From the NCBI GenBank assembly GCA_963796675.1, contig CAWCMS010000020.1, positions 186,001-250,000 on the forward strand: a stretch of 64,000 bases of DNA, written 5' to 3'. A model generated the notes under the pieces. That model searched no databases. It was given only the letters and a program-made list of their open reading frames with translations, and was not told the DNA's origin. The stretch comes from CAWCDJ01 sp963796675. GTDB lineage: Bacteria; Acidobacteriota; Terriglobia; Bryobacterales; Bryobacteraceae. Shown here in pieces: positions 31,612 through 38,785 of this stretch; positions within the stretch are counted from its first letter, which is position 1, and every line of letters starts with the position of its first letter. Made by a program: the position numbers and the translations under genes.

Positions 31612-32765
31612 AATCGCCCTATGTGAACGAACTCGAGCCGAATCGGGTGATACAGACCAGCTTTCTGGTTCACTCCAAAGAGATCCGCCAGAAGAAGAGC
31701 GGCGAATTGTACCTTTCGCTGCTGCTGGGCGACCGCACGGGCGAGCTCGACGCCAAGATGTGGGATAACGTCTCGGACGTCCTGGACGCATTCGAGCGCG
31801 ACGATTTTGTGAAGGTCAAAGGCATGGTGCAGGTGTTTCACAACCGCCCGCAGCTGACCATTCACAAGGTGCGCCGGATGGACGATAGCGAGATCGAGTT
31901 CGGCGACTACTTCCCTTCCTCGAAGCGCGACGCCAATGAAATGTGGTGCGAGCTGCGCGGGATTGTCGCCGGGATTGCGAACCCTCACCTCAAGGCGCTG
32001 CTCGAAGCGCTGCTCGACGATGAAGAGGTAGCGCGCCGCTACCGCATCGCCCCCGCGGCCAAACAGATCCACCACGCTTACCTCGGCGGGCTCATCGAGC
32101 ACGTGCTCTCACTGTGCACGCTGGCGCGGCTGACGGCGGCGCACTATCCGCACGTGGATGGCGACCTGCTGATGACCGGAGTGGTGCTGCACGATATCGG
32201 CAAGATCTACGAACTGAACTACGAGCGCGGCTTCTCATACTCCAGCGAAGGCCAACTACTTGGCCACATCCATATCGGCATTCGCATGGTGGGAGAGAAA
32301 CTCCGCGGCCTTCCCGATTTTCCGCCCTCGCTGCGAACCCTGGTGGAGCACATGGTCCTGAGCCACCATGGCGAGCTGGAGTACGGTTCCCCGAAGGTGC
32401 CGCTCTTTCCCGAAGCGCTGCTGCTGCACTACCTCGACGACATGGATTCCAAGATGGAGTGCATGCGGGCGCTGCTGGAGCATGACCGCCAGGTGGAAGG
32501 CTGCTTCACCGGTTTCAATAGCGCCCTCGACCGCCCTGTTCTAAAGAAGGACCGCTTTCTGAGCGGAGAGGGAGCGGCTCGCAGCCGCACAGCGGCGCCC
32601 GTCTCCGCACCTTCCGAGGCGCTTGCCGCTCCCGTCGCTCCCGTCGCTCCCGTGGCTCCGCCGGAACGGGCCGCCCATCCGCTCTTCGCGCCAAAGAACG
32701 ATTCCCCATTTGCGGACAAACTCAAACAGGCGCTCCAGCCTGTTCAGCCCCAACAGGAAAGCTGA
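31608..32765 (+). CDS. YhaM-like 3'-5' exoribonuclease (OB fold + HD domain)
   Basis: The 385-residue product has an OB-fold nucleic acid-binding domain at about residues 10-100 (IQTSFLVHSKEIRQKKSGE, LYLSLLLGDRTGELDAKMWD) and an HD phosphohydrolase domain (HHAYLGGLIEHVLSLC, VVLHDIGKIYELNY, MVLSHHGELEYGSP). This is the arrangement of YhaM-type RNases, which degrade RNA or nucleic acid ends from 3'. The last ~60 residues are an Ala/Pro/Val-rich tail with a repeated APVAPVAP stretch. The gene overlaps both the SurA-like gene (ATGA) and the next (TGATG). Confidence 0.88.
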   Translation: MKSPYVNELEPNRVIQTSFLVHSKEIRQKKSGELYLSLLLGDRTGELDAKMWDNVSDVLDAFERDDFVKVKGMVQVFHNRPQLTIHKVRRMDDSEIEFGDYFPSSKRDANEMWCELRGIVAGIANPHLKALLEALLDDEEVARRYRIAPAAKQIHHAYLGGLIEHVLSLCTLARLTAAHYPHVDGDLLMTGVVLHDIGKIYELNYERGFSYSSEGQLLGHIHIGIRMVGEKLRGLPDFPPSLRTLVEHMVLSHHGELEYGSPKVPLFPEALLLHYLDDMDSKMECMRALLEHDRQVEGCFTGFNSALDRPVLKKDRFLSGEGAARSRTAAPVSAPSEALAAPVAPVAPVAPPERAAHPLFAPKNDSPFADKLKQALQPVQPQQES

Positions 32766-33151
32766 TGCCGAAAGCCGCCCGCGAGATTCCTCCTCCTCTC
32801 GAACTGCTCTGCCTGCGCGCGCTCTGGTCGCTCGAGGAAGCCAGCGTCAAGCAGGTGCAGCTGATTGTGTCCGCATCGCGGCCACTCGCCTACACCACGA
32901 TCATGACCGTGCTCGACCGGCTTGTACGTAAAGGCAAGCTGTCGCGCCGCAAGGCCGGCCGGGCCTTCCTCTACACGCCGGTGGAATCGCGAGAGGAAAT
33001 GCGGCTAGTGGCGGTTCGTGAGTTGCTCGAAGGATTTTTCGATGGCTCGGCGGAGGAACTACTCCGCTTCCTGGGCCGCTCCGCAGAACCGCGCGCCGCC
33101 GCCGCCGCAGCCGGCGCAGAAAATGCAAGAATCGACACCGTCCTGCTGTAG
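32765..33151 (+). CDS. BlaI/MecI-type winged-helix transcriptional regulator
   Basis: The 128-residue product has the BlaI/MecI winged helix: PLELLCLRALWSLEEASVKQV (helix 1-2), PLAYTTIMTVLDRLVRKGKL (recognition helix) and SRRKAGRAFLYTPVESREE (wing). It is a homodimeric DNA-binding repressor in which proteolysis by a BlaR1-like sensor normally relieves repression. No BlaR-like gene is adjacent, so the signal is unknown. The start overlaps the stop of the YhaM-like gene as TGATG, so it is cotranscribed with it. It ends with an Ala-rich tail. Confidence 0.88.
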   Translation: MPKAAREIPPPLELLCLRALWSLEEASVKQVQLIVSASRPLAYTTIMTVLDRLVRKGKLSRRKAGRAFLYTPVESREEMRLVAVRELLEGFFDGSAEELLRFLGRSAEPRAAAAAAGAENARIDTVLL

Positions 33152-33157
33152 GGTAGT

Positions 33158-33191
33158 CCTCCCGGACAGCCCAAGCGCGTTACCGGGGAGG
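33158..33191. terminator. Possible bidirectional terminator hairpin
   Basis: CCTCCCGG (33158-33165) and CCGGGGAGG (33183-33191) form an imperfect stem of 8 bp around a 17-base loop. It lies between the convergent stops at 33151 and 33180 and extends a little into the minus-strand gene. No U tract follows, so the call is weak. Confidence 0.3.
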
Positions 33192-33395
33192 GTGCAATCC
33201 GACTAGAAACCCGCCAACCACGATCATCAGGGCTGACCACCAGAGGTCCGCGTGCAGGCTCTCCATCACCACCGGATGGGCGGGCGTAACGAAAAGCGCC
33301 CAGATCCCCGCACCCATGATCAGAAATCCGTAAACAATGACCAGAAGTCCGATAAAGAACCAAATCGAGATCGGCTGCCGCTTGTTCGGGTGCAT
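33180..33395 (-). CDS. Small two-helix integral membrane protein
   Basis: The 71-residue product has two predicted membrane helices, about residues 9-34 (ISIWFFIGLLVIVYGFLIMGAGIW) and 47-66 (WWSALMIVVGGFLVGL), and a polar N-terminus (MHPNKRQP). I do not recognise a function. The ATG at 33395 is used; a longer frame exists but lacks family-like sequence and would overlap the divergent STAS gene. A GACAAT box lies about 10 bases before this ATG, so transcription probably starts only 3-4 bases upstream. It is divergent from the STAS gene. Confidence 0.75.
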   Translation of the reverse strand: MHPNKRQPISIWFFIGLLVIVYGFLIMGAGIWALFVTPAHPVVMESLHADLWWSALMIVVGGFLVGLHPPR

Positions 33396-33434
33396 ACCCA
33401 ACTCGATTGTCACATAATGAACAGGGAGGTATGG

Positions 33435-33809
33435 ATGAGCCTGAAGGCAAACGTGCGCCAGTCCGGCGATGTGTCCGTCGTTGACTTGGCCGGCCGCATC
33501 ACGCTGGGCGAGGGATCCGGACTCGTGCGGTCTACCATTAAGGAGTTGGTGAACTCCGGTCATAAGAACATCCTGCTGAACCTCAAGGATGTGAGCTATC
33601 TGGATAGCGCCGGGCTCGGCGAATTAGTGGGAGCCTACGCCAGTGTCACGAACGCCGAAGGCAATATCAAGCTTCTGAATCCGCAGGCAAAGGTTCACGA
33701 CCTGCTCCAGATTACGAAGCTGTACACGGTATTTCAGGCCTTCGACGACGAGCAGGAGGCCCTGCGGAGCTTCTCCACGGCCGCAGGCGGCGGGAAGCTG
33801 TTCCTCTAA
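33435..33809 (+). CDS. STAS-domain anti-sigma factor antagonist (SpoIIAA/RsbV-like)
   Basis: The 124-residue product is a single STAS domain: VSVVDLAGRITLGEGSGLVR, GHKNILLNLKDVSYLDSAGLGELVGAYA (with the phosphorylatable Ser in LDSAGLG), and a C-terminal helical part (KLYTVFQAFDDEQEALRSF). Such proteins bind anti-sigma kinases and release sigma factors when dephosphorylated. No cognate kinase or phosphatase is adjacent. The start at ATG 33435 is fixed by a strong AGGGAGG (33423-33429) five bases before it. The 3' end overlaps by four bases the convergent UvrC-like gene. Confidence 0.92.
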   Translation: MSLKANVRQSGDVSVVDLAGRITLGEGSGLVRSTIKELVNSGHKNILLNLKDVSYLDSAGLGELVGAYASVTNAEGNIKLLNPQAKVHDLLQITKLYTVFQAFDDEQEALRSFSTAAGGGKLFL

Positions 33810-34930
33810 CCGTTTGAGACACCGTGGTCGCGCCGTGCCACCCGGGAGATCGCGTTGACCAGCTTGCGATAGGGAATGTCTTCCCAATTATCGAACGCCA
33901 GCCATTCCCCATCGCGCCAGCTCGAGTAATACCAGCGGGCCAGGAGCGCCAGATACTCCTGCCGCTCGCGAATAGTGCGCTTAGGCGGCGCCGCTGCGGC
34001 GAACGTTTCGCGCAGTTTGCGGTCGAGCGACACCGTTTTGCCCTCGATCACTTCGAAACTGAAATGCCGGGGCTCCTGCCAGTCGCCAGCGCGTACCGGC
34101 CATAGCTCCACGGCATCCGCGTCCAACGAGCGGGTGATCGCTACACCCGACAGGTGGTCCACATCGCGCACCAACTCGTCGCGGAGGCGGAGTACTTCCT
34201 GCACCTTTTCGAGCCGCTTGTGCTGACGCGCCGCTTCTTCAAAACGCATCTCTTCGCTCAGCCGGTCTCGCGAATGCTCTATGGCGCCGGCGAGCGACTG
34301 GCCGTCCGACCGTAGAAATTCCACGACGCGGCCGACCTCGTGGCCGTACTCCTCCGGTCCGACCACCTGCTGGCATGGTCGCAGGCACATCCCCATCTCG
34401 CCGTACATGCATCCAGGGTGCTCCGGCGCGGGCACCAGGTCCTCCTGGCAGCGGCGCATCTGGAACAGGTCGAGAAACTGGGCTTCGAACCGTTCCGCCG
34501 AGGCGCGCGACCGGAACGGACCGTAATAGAGCGCCTGGGTGCGGCTAAGCTGCGTGGTGACGTGGCTGCGCGGGAACTCGTTGCCGAGTACGACCTTCAC
34601 GTAGGGCGGCATGCGCAGCTTCAGCACGTCGAGATACCGCTCCGCAAAATGGCGGCGGGCCTCTTCGTACATCACCACGCTCGATTCGAAGGCCGACCCC
34701 GTGAGCCGGTATTCGATCCGCTTCGCCGTGTGCCGCAGATTGAGCATCCGCGAAGGCTTCTCGCGCTCTTTGAGAAGGCGCAGCAACCGGCGGCGCAGCA
34801 GGTTGGTCTTCGACAGATACGGTTCGCCCGCGCCGGGCCAGAGCAGGAAGACCGCGGGCCGATTGGGGAGAGCCTCGATAGCCGCGTCGAGGCCGGCCAA
34901 ATCGCCGGCGATTTCGATCGTGCACGTCAC
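33806..34930 (-). CDS. UvrC-like protein lacking the C-terminal endonuclease domain
   Basis: The 374-residue product resembles the N-terminal half of UvrC. It has a degenerate GIY-YIG domain (about 25-100): PAVFLLW in place of GVYLF and YLSKTNLLRRR in place of YVGKAKNLR. The UvrC cysteine cluster follows, C161-x12-C174-x7-C182-x3-C186, close to the 4Fe-4S cysteine spacing of E. coli UvrC. Then comes the UvrB/UvrC helical motif (SRDRLSEEMRFEEAARQHK, ~220-238). The RNase H-like and HhH domains of UvrC are missing. It starts with GTG 34930, overlapping the aldo/keto reductase stop by four bases. It may be a Cho-like nuclease or a scaffold. Confidence 0.82.
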   Translation of the reverse strand: MTCTIEIAGDLAGLDAAIEALPNRPAVFLLWPGAGEPYLSKTNLLRRRLLRLLKEREKPSRMLNLRHTAKRIEYRLTGSAFESSVVMYEEARRHFAERYLDVLKLRMPPYVKVVLGNEFPRSHVTTQLSRTQALYYGPFRSRASAERFEAQFLDLFQMRRCQEDLVPAPEHPGCMYGEMGMCLRPCQQVVGPEEYGHEVGRVVEFLRSDGQSLAGAIEHSRDRLSEEMRFEEAARQHKRLEKVQEVLRLRDELVRDVDHLSGVAITRSLDADAVELWPVRAGDWQEPRHFSFEVIEGKTVSLDRKLRETFAAAAPPKRTIRERQEYLALLARWYYSSWRDGEWLAFDNWEDIPYRKLVNAISRVARRDHGVSNG

Positions 34931-35901
34931 CGGTACAACCGCAGGTACTCTTCGGGTGATACGGGCGGCGCCTGGGCGACGCCAAGGTTCTCGCGCACGT
35001 GCTCGGGCCGCGCCATTCCCACCAGGGCGACCGCTATCCCGGGAGTGGAGCGCGTGAACTGGATGGCGCGCTGCGCGTTCGTTTCGAGGCCCGGAAGCAG
35101 GTCGCGCACCGCGTCCGGCATGTGTTCGAGCACCTGGGTCTGCATCAGAGTGGCCGACGCCACCACCGCGATACCCAGTTCACCAGCAGCCGTCAGCACA
35201 TTCTCCGGACTGCCGACGAACGCTTCCACCATCCCCAGATTGAACGGAAGCTGAATGAAGCGGAAGCGGTGATCGTCGCCGCCTTCTTCCCTCGCAATCT
35301 GAGCTAAGCGCGGCAGGCTCAGGGCTCCTGGCTTACGCAAACCTTCCCATGTGGCGACACCGTAGCGGCGTATCTTCTGCTGGTCCGCCAGTTTTTCGAG
35401 GCGCGCGAAGGCCCGGCGGATTCGGCCCTCGAAATCGTCACGCGTGCGGAATCCGAGCTGCGTCTCGGGATTGTGCAGGTAGAAAACATCGAGCGTGTCG
35501 ACGCCCATATTGGCGCGGCTGCGATCGATCTGGTCTTCGAGGAAGTGCGGCGCCATGGAGTGCATCCCGCCCACCACGTCGTCGGCGGTGAGAGAGGCGG
35601 GCACAGCCCCCGGCGTCAGGAAACCGGCCTTGGTGCAGACCACGACCTCATCGCGCTGCAACTGCTCGAGCGCCTTACCGATATCGCGCTCCGACTGCTG
35701 GTTGCGGTAATTGATGGCGGTGTCGAAAAAATTGATACCGCCCTGCCCGGCCTCGAGCAGCGATTCGACGCTGGCATCCATGTATGTCCCGATGCCAAGA
35801 GTCGAAACTTTCAGGTCAAAGATAGTGCGATAGAAGCCAGCCGTCAGGTGATCCGGATGGCTCAGAACGTATCGTGCAGTTCCCTCGGCCGTCGCGTACA
35901 C
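34927..35901 (-). CDS. Aldo/keto reductase
   Basis: The 324-residue product has the AKR TIM barrel with NADPH site: LGIGTYMDASVESLL, FDTAINYRNQQSERDIGKAL (catalytic Tyr in INYRNQQ), VVCTKAG (Lys), and VDTLDVFYLHNPETQLG (His). The C-terminal segment TPGIAVALVGMARPEHVREN is the usual cofactor-binding end. The substrate is unknown. GTG 35901 is the start, three bases after the thrS stop, and the UvrC-like gene overlaps its end by four bases, so the order thrS, AKR, UvrC-like is one unit. Confidence 0.9.
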   Translation of the reverse strand: MYATAEGTARYVLSHPDHLTAGFYRTIFDLKVSTLGIGTYMDASVESLLEAGQGGINFFDTAINYRNQQSERDIGKALEQLQRDEVVVCTKAGFLTPGAVPASLTADDVVGGMHSMAPHFLEDQIDRSRANMGVDTLDVFYLHNPETQLGFRTRDDFEGRIRRAFARLEKLADQQKIRRYGVATWEGLRKPGALSLPRLAQIAREEGGDDHRFRFIQLPFNLGMVEAFVGSPENVLTAAGELGIAVVASATLMQTQVLEHMPDAVRDLLPGLETNAQRAIQFTRSTPGIAVALVGMARPEHVRENLGVAQAPPVSPEEYLRLYR

Positions 35902-35904
35902 GGG

Positions 35905-37839
35905 CTACTCCGTGGTGGCTTTGCTTTCGATCAATCCGCGGATCTCCGCCAGGAACTCGTCGAGGCTCTTCACGCCCTGATCGCCGTGCTTCCGATTGCG
36001 CACGGCCACCTGCGTGTTCTGCTGCTCGCGGTCCCCTACCACCAGCATAAACGGGATCTTTTGGAGCTGTGCTTCGCGGATCTTGAAATTGACCTTTTCC
36101 GCGCGTTCATCGATGGCAGCGCGGATTCCCGCCGCTTCCAGTTGTTTGTGGATGGTGCGGGCGTATTCGGTCTGGCGATCGGTAATGGGCAGGACCGTCG
36201 CCTGTACGGGCGCCAGCCACACCGGGAAGGCACCGGCGTAGTGCTCGATCAGGATTCCGAAGAACCGCTCGATCGATCCGTATAGCGCGCGGTGCACCAT
36301 CAGAGGCTGATGCTTCTGGCCGTCCTCGCCGACGTATTCGAGCTGGAAGCGGCGCGGGAGTGTGAAATCGAACTGGACGGTGGAAAGCTGCCAGGGACGG
36401 CCGATCGCGTCTACCAGCTTGACGTCAATTTTGGGACCGTAAAACGCGGCCTCGTCCGGCATCACCTTCACCTTCATGTTCAGCCGGGTGGTGGCGCTAT
36501 GGAGCGCCTTTTCGGCGAGCGTCCACTGGTCGGGCGTGCCGTCGTACTTGCCGCTGGCGCCGCCGTCCCAGGTGGAAAGCTCCGCCTCGTACTTGTCGAA
36601 CCCGTATGCGGCCAGCGTATCGATGGCGAACTGGAGGCAGTCCACCACTTCGTTTTCGATCTGGTCGGGACGGCAGAAGATGTGGGCATCGTCCTGCGTA
36701 AAGCCGCGGACGCGGAACAGACCGTTGAGGGTGCCCGACCGCTCGTAGCGGTAGACGGTGCCGAGTTCGCCCAGACGGACCGGCAAGTCGCGATAGCTGC
36801 GCTGGCGGTCCGCATAAATCAGGATGTGGAACGGGCAGTTCATCGGTTTGAGCTGGTATTCGGCGTCATCCAGCTCCATCCGGGTGAACATATTCGAGGA
36901 ATAGAAATTCGCGTGGCCAGAGGTCTTCCACAAGTCGAAGCGGGCTACGTGCGGCGTGTAAACGAGCGAGTAGCCACGCTTCAAGTACTGGTCGCGCATC
37001 CAGTCTTCCAGCTGTTTGCGGATGATGCCGCCCTTGGGATGGAAGAAGATCAGGCCGGGACCGGCCAGTTCCTGAATGCTGAACAGGTCGAGTTCCTTGC
37101 CCAGTTTGCGATGGTCGCGCTTCTTGGCCTCTTCGACCTGCTTCAGGTAAGCTTCGAGATCCTTCTGACTAAAGAAGGCGGTGCCGTAGATGCGCTGGAG
37201 CTGCTTGTTGTGCTCGTCACCCTTCCAGTAGGCCCCGGCGATCGAAAGCAGCTTGAACGCCTTGATCTTGGAGGTACTGGGCACATGCGGTCCGCGGCAG
37301 AAATCAATAAAGTGCGGCCCCAGTGTGTACTCGGAGAAGATTTCGCCCGCGCGCTCGGTGATCAGCTCGCACTTCATCCAGGCGTCGCCGTACTTCCGCA
37401 GGCCCTCTTCTTTTTTCGTATAAATGCGCTCGTAGGGGAGGTTCCGTGACTGGATCTCCCACATCTTCTTTTCGATTTTTTCGAGGTCCTCGGGTGTGAA
37501 CGGGGTGGCGCGGTCGAAGTCGTAGTAAAAGCCGTTGTCGATGGGCGGACCGATGCCGAGTTTCGTCTCCGGATACAGTTCGAGCACGGCGGCCGCCAGC
37601 AGGTGAGCGGTCGAGTGGCGATAGACTTCCAGCGCTTCCGGATCCTTGGTAGTGAGAATCTGCAGCTCGGAGTCCTTTTCCAGGGGACGAGCGAGGTCGA
37701 CCAGTTCGCCGTTGACTCTGGCGACGATGGCCGCATCCGCCAGCCGGGGGCTGATCGAGCGAGCGATATCGATCGGCGCCGTCCCGGCCGCGACCGACTG
37801 CTTACTGCCGTCGGGCAGAGTGATCTCGATGTTACTCAT
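35905..37839 (-). CDS. thrS: Threonyl-tRNA synthetase
   Basis: The 644-residue product is full length. It has an N-terminal TGS domain (ITLPDGSKQSVAAGTAPIDI), an editing domain (YRHSTAHLLAAAVLELYPET, with the HxxxH site), the catalytic core (MNCPFHILIYADRQRSYRDL, RGFTQDDAHIFCRPDQI) and the anticodon-binding domain (VLPITDRQTEYARTIHKQL). The zinc Cys is in MNCPFH. On the minus strand, TGCTACGCT (a TGn-extended -10) lies about 12 bases before the ATG, so the leader is short and there is no room for a T-box. Confidence 0.96.
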   Translation of the reverse strand: MSNIEITLPDGSKQSVAAGTAPIDIARSISPRLADAAIVARVNGELVDLARPLEKDSELQILTTKDPEALEVYRHSTAHLLAAAVLELYPETKLGIGPPIDNGFYYDFDRATPFTPEDLEKIEKKMWEIQSRNLPYERIYTKKEEGLRKYGDAWMKCELITERAGEIFSEYTLGPHFIDFCRGPHVPSTSKIKAFKLLSIAGAYWKGDEHNKQLQRIYGTAFFSQKDLEAYLKQVEEAKKRDHRKLGKELDLFSIQELAGPGLIFFHPKGGIIRKQLEDWMRDQYLKRGYSLVYTPHVARFDLWKTSGHANFYSSNMFTRMELDDAEYQLKPMNCPFHILIYADRQRSYRDLPVRLGELGTVYRYERSGTLNGLFRVRGFTQDDAHIFCRPDQIENEVVDCLQFAIDTLAAYGFDKYEAELSTWDGGASGKYDGTPDQWTLAEKALHSATTRLNMKVKVMPDEAAFYGPKIDVKLVDAIGRPWQLSTVQFDFTLPRRFQLEYVGEDGQKHQPLMVHRALYGSIERFFGILIEHYAGAFPVWLAPVQATVLPITDRQTEYARTIHKQLEAAGIRAAIDERAEKVNFKIREAQLQKIPFMLVVGDREQQNTQVAVRNRKHGDQGVKSLDEFLAEIRGLIESKATTE

Positions 37840-37935
37840 AGGGAAATTTCAGCGTAGCACAGACAAACCAGAGCCCTGCCGTTCAGCCGGCCGGGCGCAG
37901 CAACAGTGTTTTTCCGCTATCATGAAGATGCGCTC

Positions 37936-38556
37936 ATGCCAGTTTCCGATCAAGCTGACACGGACGAATCCGTACTGGTCGCACAATCGCGCGAGGGAGA
38001 TACCCGCGCCTACGGCGAGCTTGTGCGCCGCTACGAGGGCAAGATCTTTCGCCTGGCGCAGCACATCACTCAGAACCGGGAAGACGCCGAAGATGTGTTG
38101 CAGGAATCGTTTCTGAAGGCCTACGAGCATCTCGATCAATTTAAGGGCGATTCCAAGTTCTACACCTGGATTGTGCGCATCGCGGTAAACCAGGCGCTGA
38201 TGAAACTGCGGCGCCGTAAGACCAGCAAGTCGGTTTCACTCGACGAGCAGATCGATACGGGCGAAGACACGGTCGCACGCGAGATCGCAGCATGGGAGGA
38301 AAACCCGGAAGAGCGATACTCTCGTGAAGAGCTTGGTACGATTCTGGACGAAGCGGTCCAGAGCCTGGAACCCCCTTACCGCTCCGTTTTCGTTCTCCGA
38401 GACATCGAAGAACTATCCACCGAAGAAACGGCTGAGGCGTTAAGCCTCTCGATCCCAGCCGTGAAGAGCCGGCTGTTGCGGGCCAGGTTGCAGCTTCGGG
38501 AAAAGTTGACCCGTTATTTTAAGCGCAAGGGAGATGACGCCTTTGCTTACCTGTAA
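37936..38556 (+). CDS. ECF sigma factor, RpoE type
   Basis: The 206-residue product has region 2 (AYGELVRRYEGKIFRLAQHI, NREDAEDVLQESFLKAYEH) and region 4 (PPYRSVFVLRDIEELSTEET, LSIPAVKSRLLRARLQL). It is typical of the ECF group that pairs with zinc-binding anti-sigma factors. ATG 37936 (MPVSDQADTDESV) is chosen; upstream residues in the frame look unrelated. The next gene, its anti-sigma factor, starts inside this one (38534). A TATCAT box lies about 11 bases before the start. Confidence 0.92.
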   Translation: MPVSDQADTDESVLVAQSREGDTRAYGELVRRYEGKIFRLAQHITQNREDAEDVLQESFLKAYEHLDQFKGDSKFYTWIVRIAVNQALMKLRRRKTSKSVSLDEQIDTGEDTVAREIAAWEENPEERYSREELGTILDEAVQSLEPPYRSVFVLRDIEELSTEETAEALSLSIPAVKSRLLRARLQLREKLTRYFKRKGDDAFAYL

Positions 38557-38785
38557 AGACTTTCTGAACGAGCTGAGCGATTACCTGGATGAATCGATTG
38601 ACGCGGAACTCCGGACGAAGCTGGAAAAACACATCACCGAGTGTCCGAATTGCTGGGTGATTGCCGACACGACCAGGAAGACCATCCAGATTTACAAGGG
38701 AGTGGACCGCTACCCGATCCCGGCCGACGTTGAGGCGCGCCTCATGAAGGCCCTCGAAAAGAAGATGGCCGCCCGCCAGCGGTGA
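38534..38785 (+). CDS. Small zinc-finger anti-sigma factor (zf-HC2 type)
   Basis: The 83-residue product has the anti-sigma zinc finger: FLNELSDYLDESIDAELRTK, then HITECPNCWVIADTTRKT, i.e. H-x3-C-x2-C. It is soluble, with no membrane helix, unlike the anti-sigma at 5909. It should bind and inactivate the sigma factor from which it is co-translated; the frames overlap by 23 bases. AAGGGAG lies directly before ATG 38534, too close for good spacing, so TTG 38543 (giving LLTCKDFLNEL) could be the real start. Confidence 0.85.
   Translation: MTPLLTCKDFLNELSDYLDESIDAELRTKLEKHITECPNCWVIADTTRKTIQIYKGVDRYPIPADVEARLMKALEKKMAARQR

Noticed and set aside
33252..33434. Longer N-terminus for the STAS protein
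   Set aside because: The strong AGGGAGG five bases before ATG 33435 and the divergent gene start at 33395 place the start at 33435.
37840..37935. T-box leader in front of thrS
   Set aside because: The gap is under 100 bases, the likely -10 is 12 bases before the ATG, and no T-box sequence or terminator is seen.
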